The position numbers were made by a program, and so were the translations under genes. A model generated the notes under the pieces. It was not told the origin of the DNA. It worked only from the letters and a program-made list of their open reading frames with translations, and ran no database searches. A DNA stretch of 64,000 nt from Gramella sp. MT6 (GTDB lineage Bacteria; Bacteroidota; Bacteroidia; Flavobacteriales; Flavobacteriaceae): positions 248,001-312,000 of the forward strand of contig NZ_CP048410.1 of NCBI RefSeq assembly GCF_019357415.1, given 5' to 3'. Of the stretch, positions 63,217 through 64,000 are shown one piece after another (position 1 is the first letter of the stretch; each line of letters begins with the position of its first letter).

Positions 63217-63271
63217 AACATTCAAATTAATTGAATTAGAAAATTAATTTGATCAAATATCACCTTACAAT

Positions 63272-63302
63272 TAAAAAAGCCGCTTTGCAGCGGCTTTTTT
63301 AA
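63272..63302 (+). terminator. Terminator after metK
   Basis: GCCGCT (63279-63284) and AGCGGC (63289-63294) form a perfect stem with a 4-base loop, flanked by A and T runs; the T run extends to 63301. Confidence 0.9.
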
Positions 63303-63401
63303 TATCTGATTCTCAGATATTTTTAGAATTACCCATCTTTCCTATAAATCATTTCCATTTGTGAAAAAAATTGTTTTATTTAGAATTCTTTAACACTTTT
63401 T

Positions 63402-64000
63402 ATGTCACTAGCCAGAATAATGCAGATCATAATGATCTGCCTGATCTCTTCCTATGCTTTTTCGCAAAAGGGAGAAATTAAATTAGCCAACCAACCAGAT
63501 TGGGTAAAGACTATAAAATCCAACGAAAGTTCAGAAAATGATGAGAAAAACGCAGGAAGTTTTCTCTATTTACTTCTGGATAACCAGGATCATATAGACC
63601 GGAAAGAATTCTACCGCCACCGCAGTTTAAAGGTTTACAATACCGAAGGAATCCAGGAAGTTAGTGATGTGAACATAAGCTTCGACCCCACCTATCAAAA
63701 GGTACTTATTCATAATGTTGATATCATAAGAGATGGTAAAACATTAAATAAACTGGAAATGGACAAAGTCCAGCTGGTCCAGAGAGAAACTAATATGGAA
63801 AGGCATCTATACGATGGGAGTCTTTCTGCAATAATCAATATTTCAGACGTAAGAGTTAATGATATCATTAATTATTCCTATACGATCGTAGGCTCCAACC
63901 CTGTGCATCACGGTAAATATCAGAGTTCCTATTATCTCAACTACACAATTCCTCTCAAGAAGATTTATTACCGGGTTGCAATTTCCAAGGATGAACCTCT
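63402..64000 (+). CDS. N-terminal part of a DUF3857-type envelope protein (truncated by the window edge)
   Basis: The frame starts at ATG 63402 and stays open to the right edge, about 199 residues. A signal peptide (MICLISSYAFSQK; the starts at 63402, 63420 and 63432 all give one) precedes a DUF3857-like domain: YRHRSLKVYNTEGIQEVSDVNISFDP, RDGKTLNKLEMDKVQLVQRE, ISDVRVNDIINYSYTIVGSNP. It resembles the two DUF3857 proteins at 32066-36039. Whether a transglutaminase part follows cannot be seen. Confidence 0.75.
   Translation, partial: MSLARIMQIIMICLISSYAFSQKGEIKLANQPDWVKTIKSNESSENDEKNAGSFLYLLLDNQDHIDRKEFYRHRSLKVYNTEGIQEVSDVNISFDPTYQKVLIHNVDIIRDGKTLNKLEMDKVQLVQRETNMERHLYDGSLSAIINISDVRVNDIINYSYTIVGSNPVHHGKYQSSYYLNYTIPLKKIYYRVAISKDEP

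Noticed and set aside
1..64000. CRISPR array, tRNA or rRNA genes, transposase, phage genes
   Set aside because: Looked for regular spaced repeats, tRNA-like cloverleaf ends with CCA-side motifs and transposase motifs in the gaps; none seen.

Overview
The window looks like a chromosome segment of a marine member of the Flavobacteriaceae (Bacteroidota), probably Gramella/Christiangramia-like. That placement is inference, from SusC/SusD proteins, the gliding gene gldA, promoters of the TTTG / TAnnTTTG type, lack of clear Shine-Dalgarno sites, low GC and typical flavobacterial domain architectures. No rRNA, tRNA, CRISPR array, insertion sequence or phage gene was seen.

Region 1 (1-24140) handles polysaccharides. 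At the left edge a truncated PHP-like hydrolase and a GH2 glycosidase run rightwards. Facing them is a polysaccharide utilisation locus on the minus strand: SusC, SusD, a LamG-type surface glycan-binding lipoprotein, three tandem GH144-type glucanases, a secreted esterase, a GH43 enzyme and a GH3 beta-glucosidase. A membrane-spanning beta-propeller/LuxR regulator lies upstream, with a divergent lipoprotein sulfatase beyond it. GH144 enzymes are endo- or exo-beta-1,2-glucanases, so a beta-1,2-glucan, perhaps decorated, is the best substrate guess.

Region 2 (24190-41870) is mostly housekeeping. It starts with an uncharacterised radical-SAM/DNA-repair gene pair whose promoter lies in a perfect inverted repeat, followed by two tiny acidic lipoproteins. 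Then come a polyprenyl diphosphate synthase, rlmN, queA, aroA, a MazG-like protein, two DUF3857/transglutaminase-like proteins, dtd, rsgA and an aromatic amino-acid operon (prephenate dehydratase, aminotransferase, prephenate dehydrogenase, DAHP synthase-chorismate mutase). That operon is preceded by a 25-codon leader ORF with a run of seven Phe/Tyr codons and a terminator hairpin, a textbook-style attenuator that ordinary ORF calling misses.

Region 3 (41871-44769) has gldA, a GIN-domain lipoprotein and a PagL-like protein.

Region 4 (44830-63302) is a sulfur-to-methionine cluster, almost all on the minus strand: metY, metX, hom, metZ, an Rrf2 regulator, cysH, a sulfite reductase fused to a HEPN-like domain, siroheme genes, a ferredoxin-NADP reductase, an OsmC protein, a split metH and metF, with metK divergent. 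It carries several kinds of RNA control: a SAM-I riboswitch before metH, a SAM-II riboswitch before metK, and three Met/Cys-rich leader ORFs sharing an MMCM core, each followed by an intrinsic terminator (two in tandem before metY, one between cysH and the sulfite reductase). This regulatory layer is the most notable content of the window. Dispersed hairpin repeats and one GC-rich structured element lie between these genes. The right edge cuts a third DUF3857 protein.
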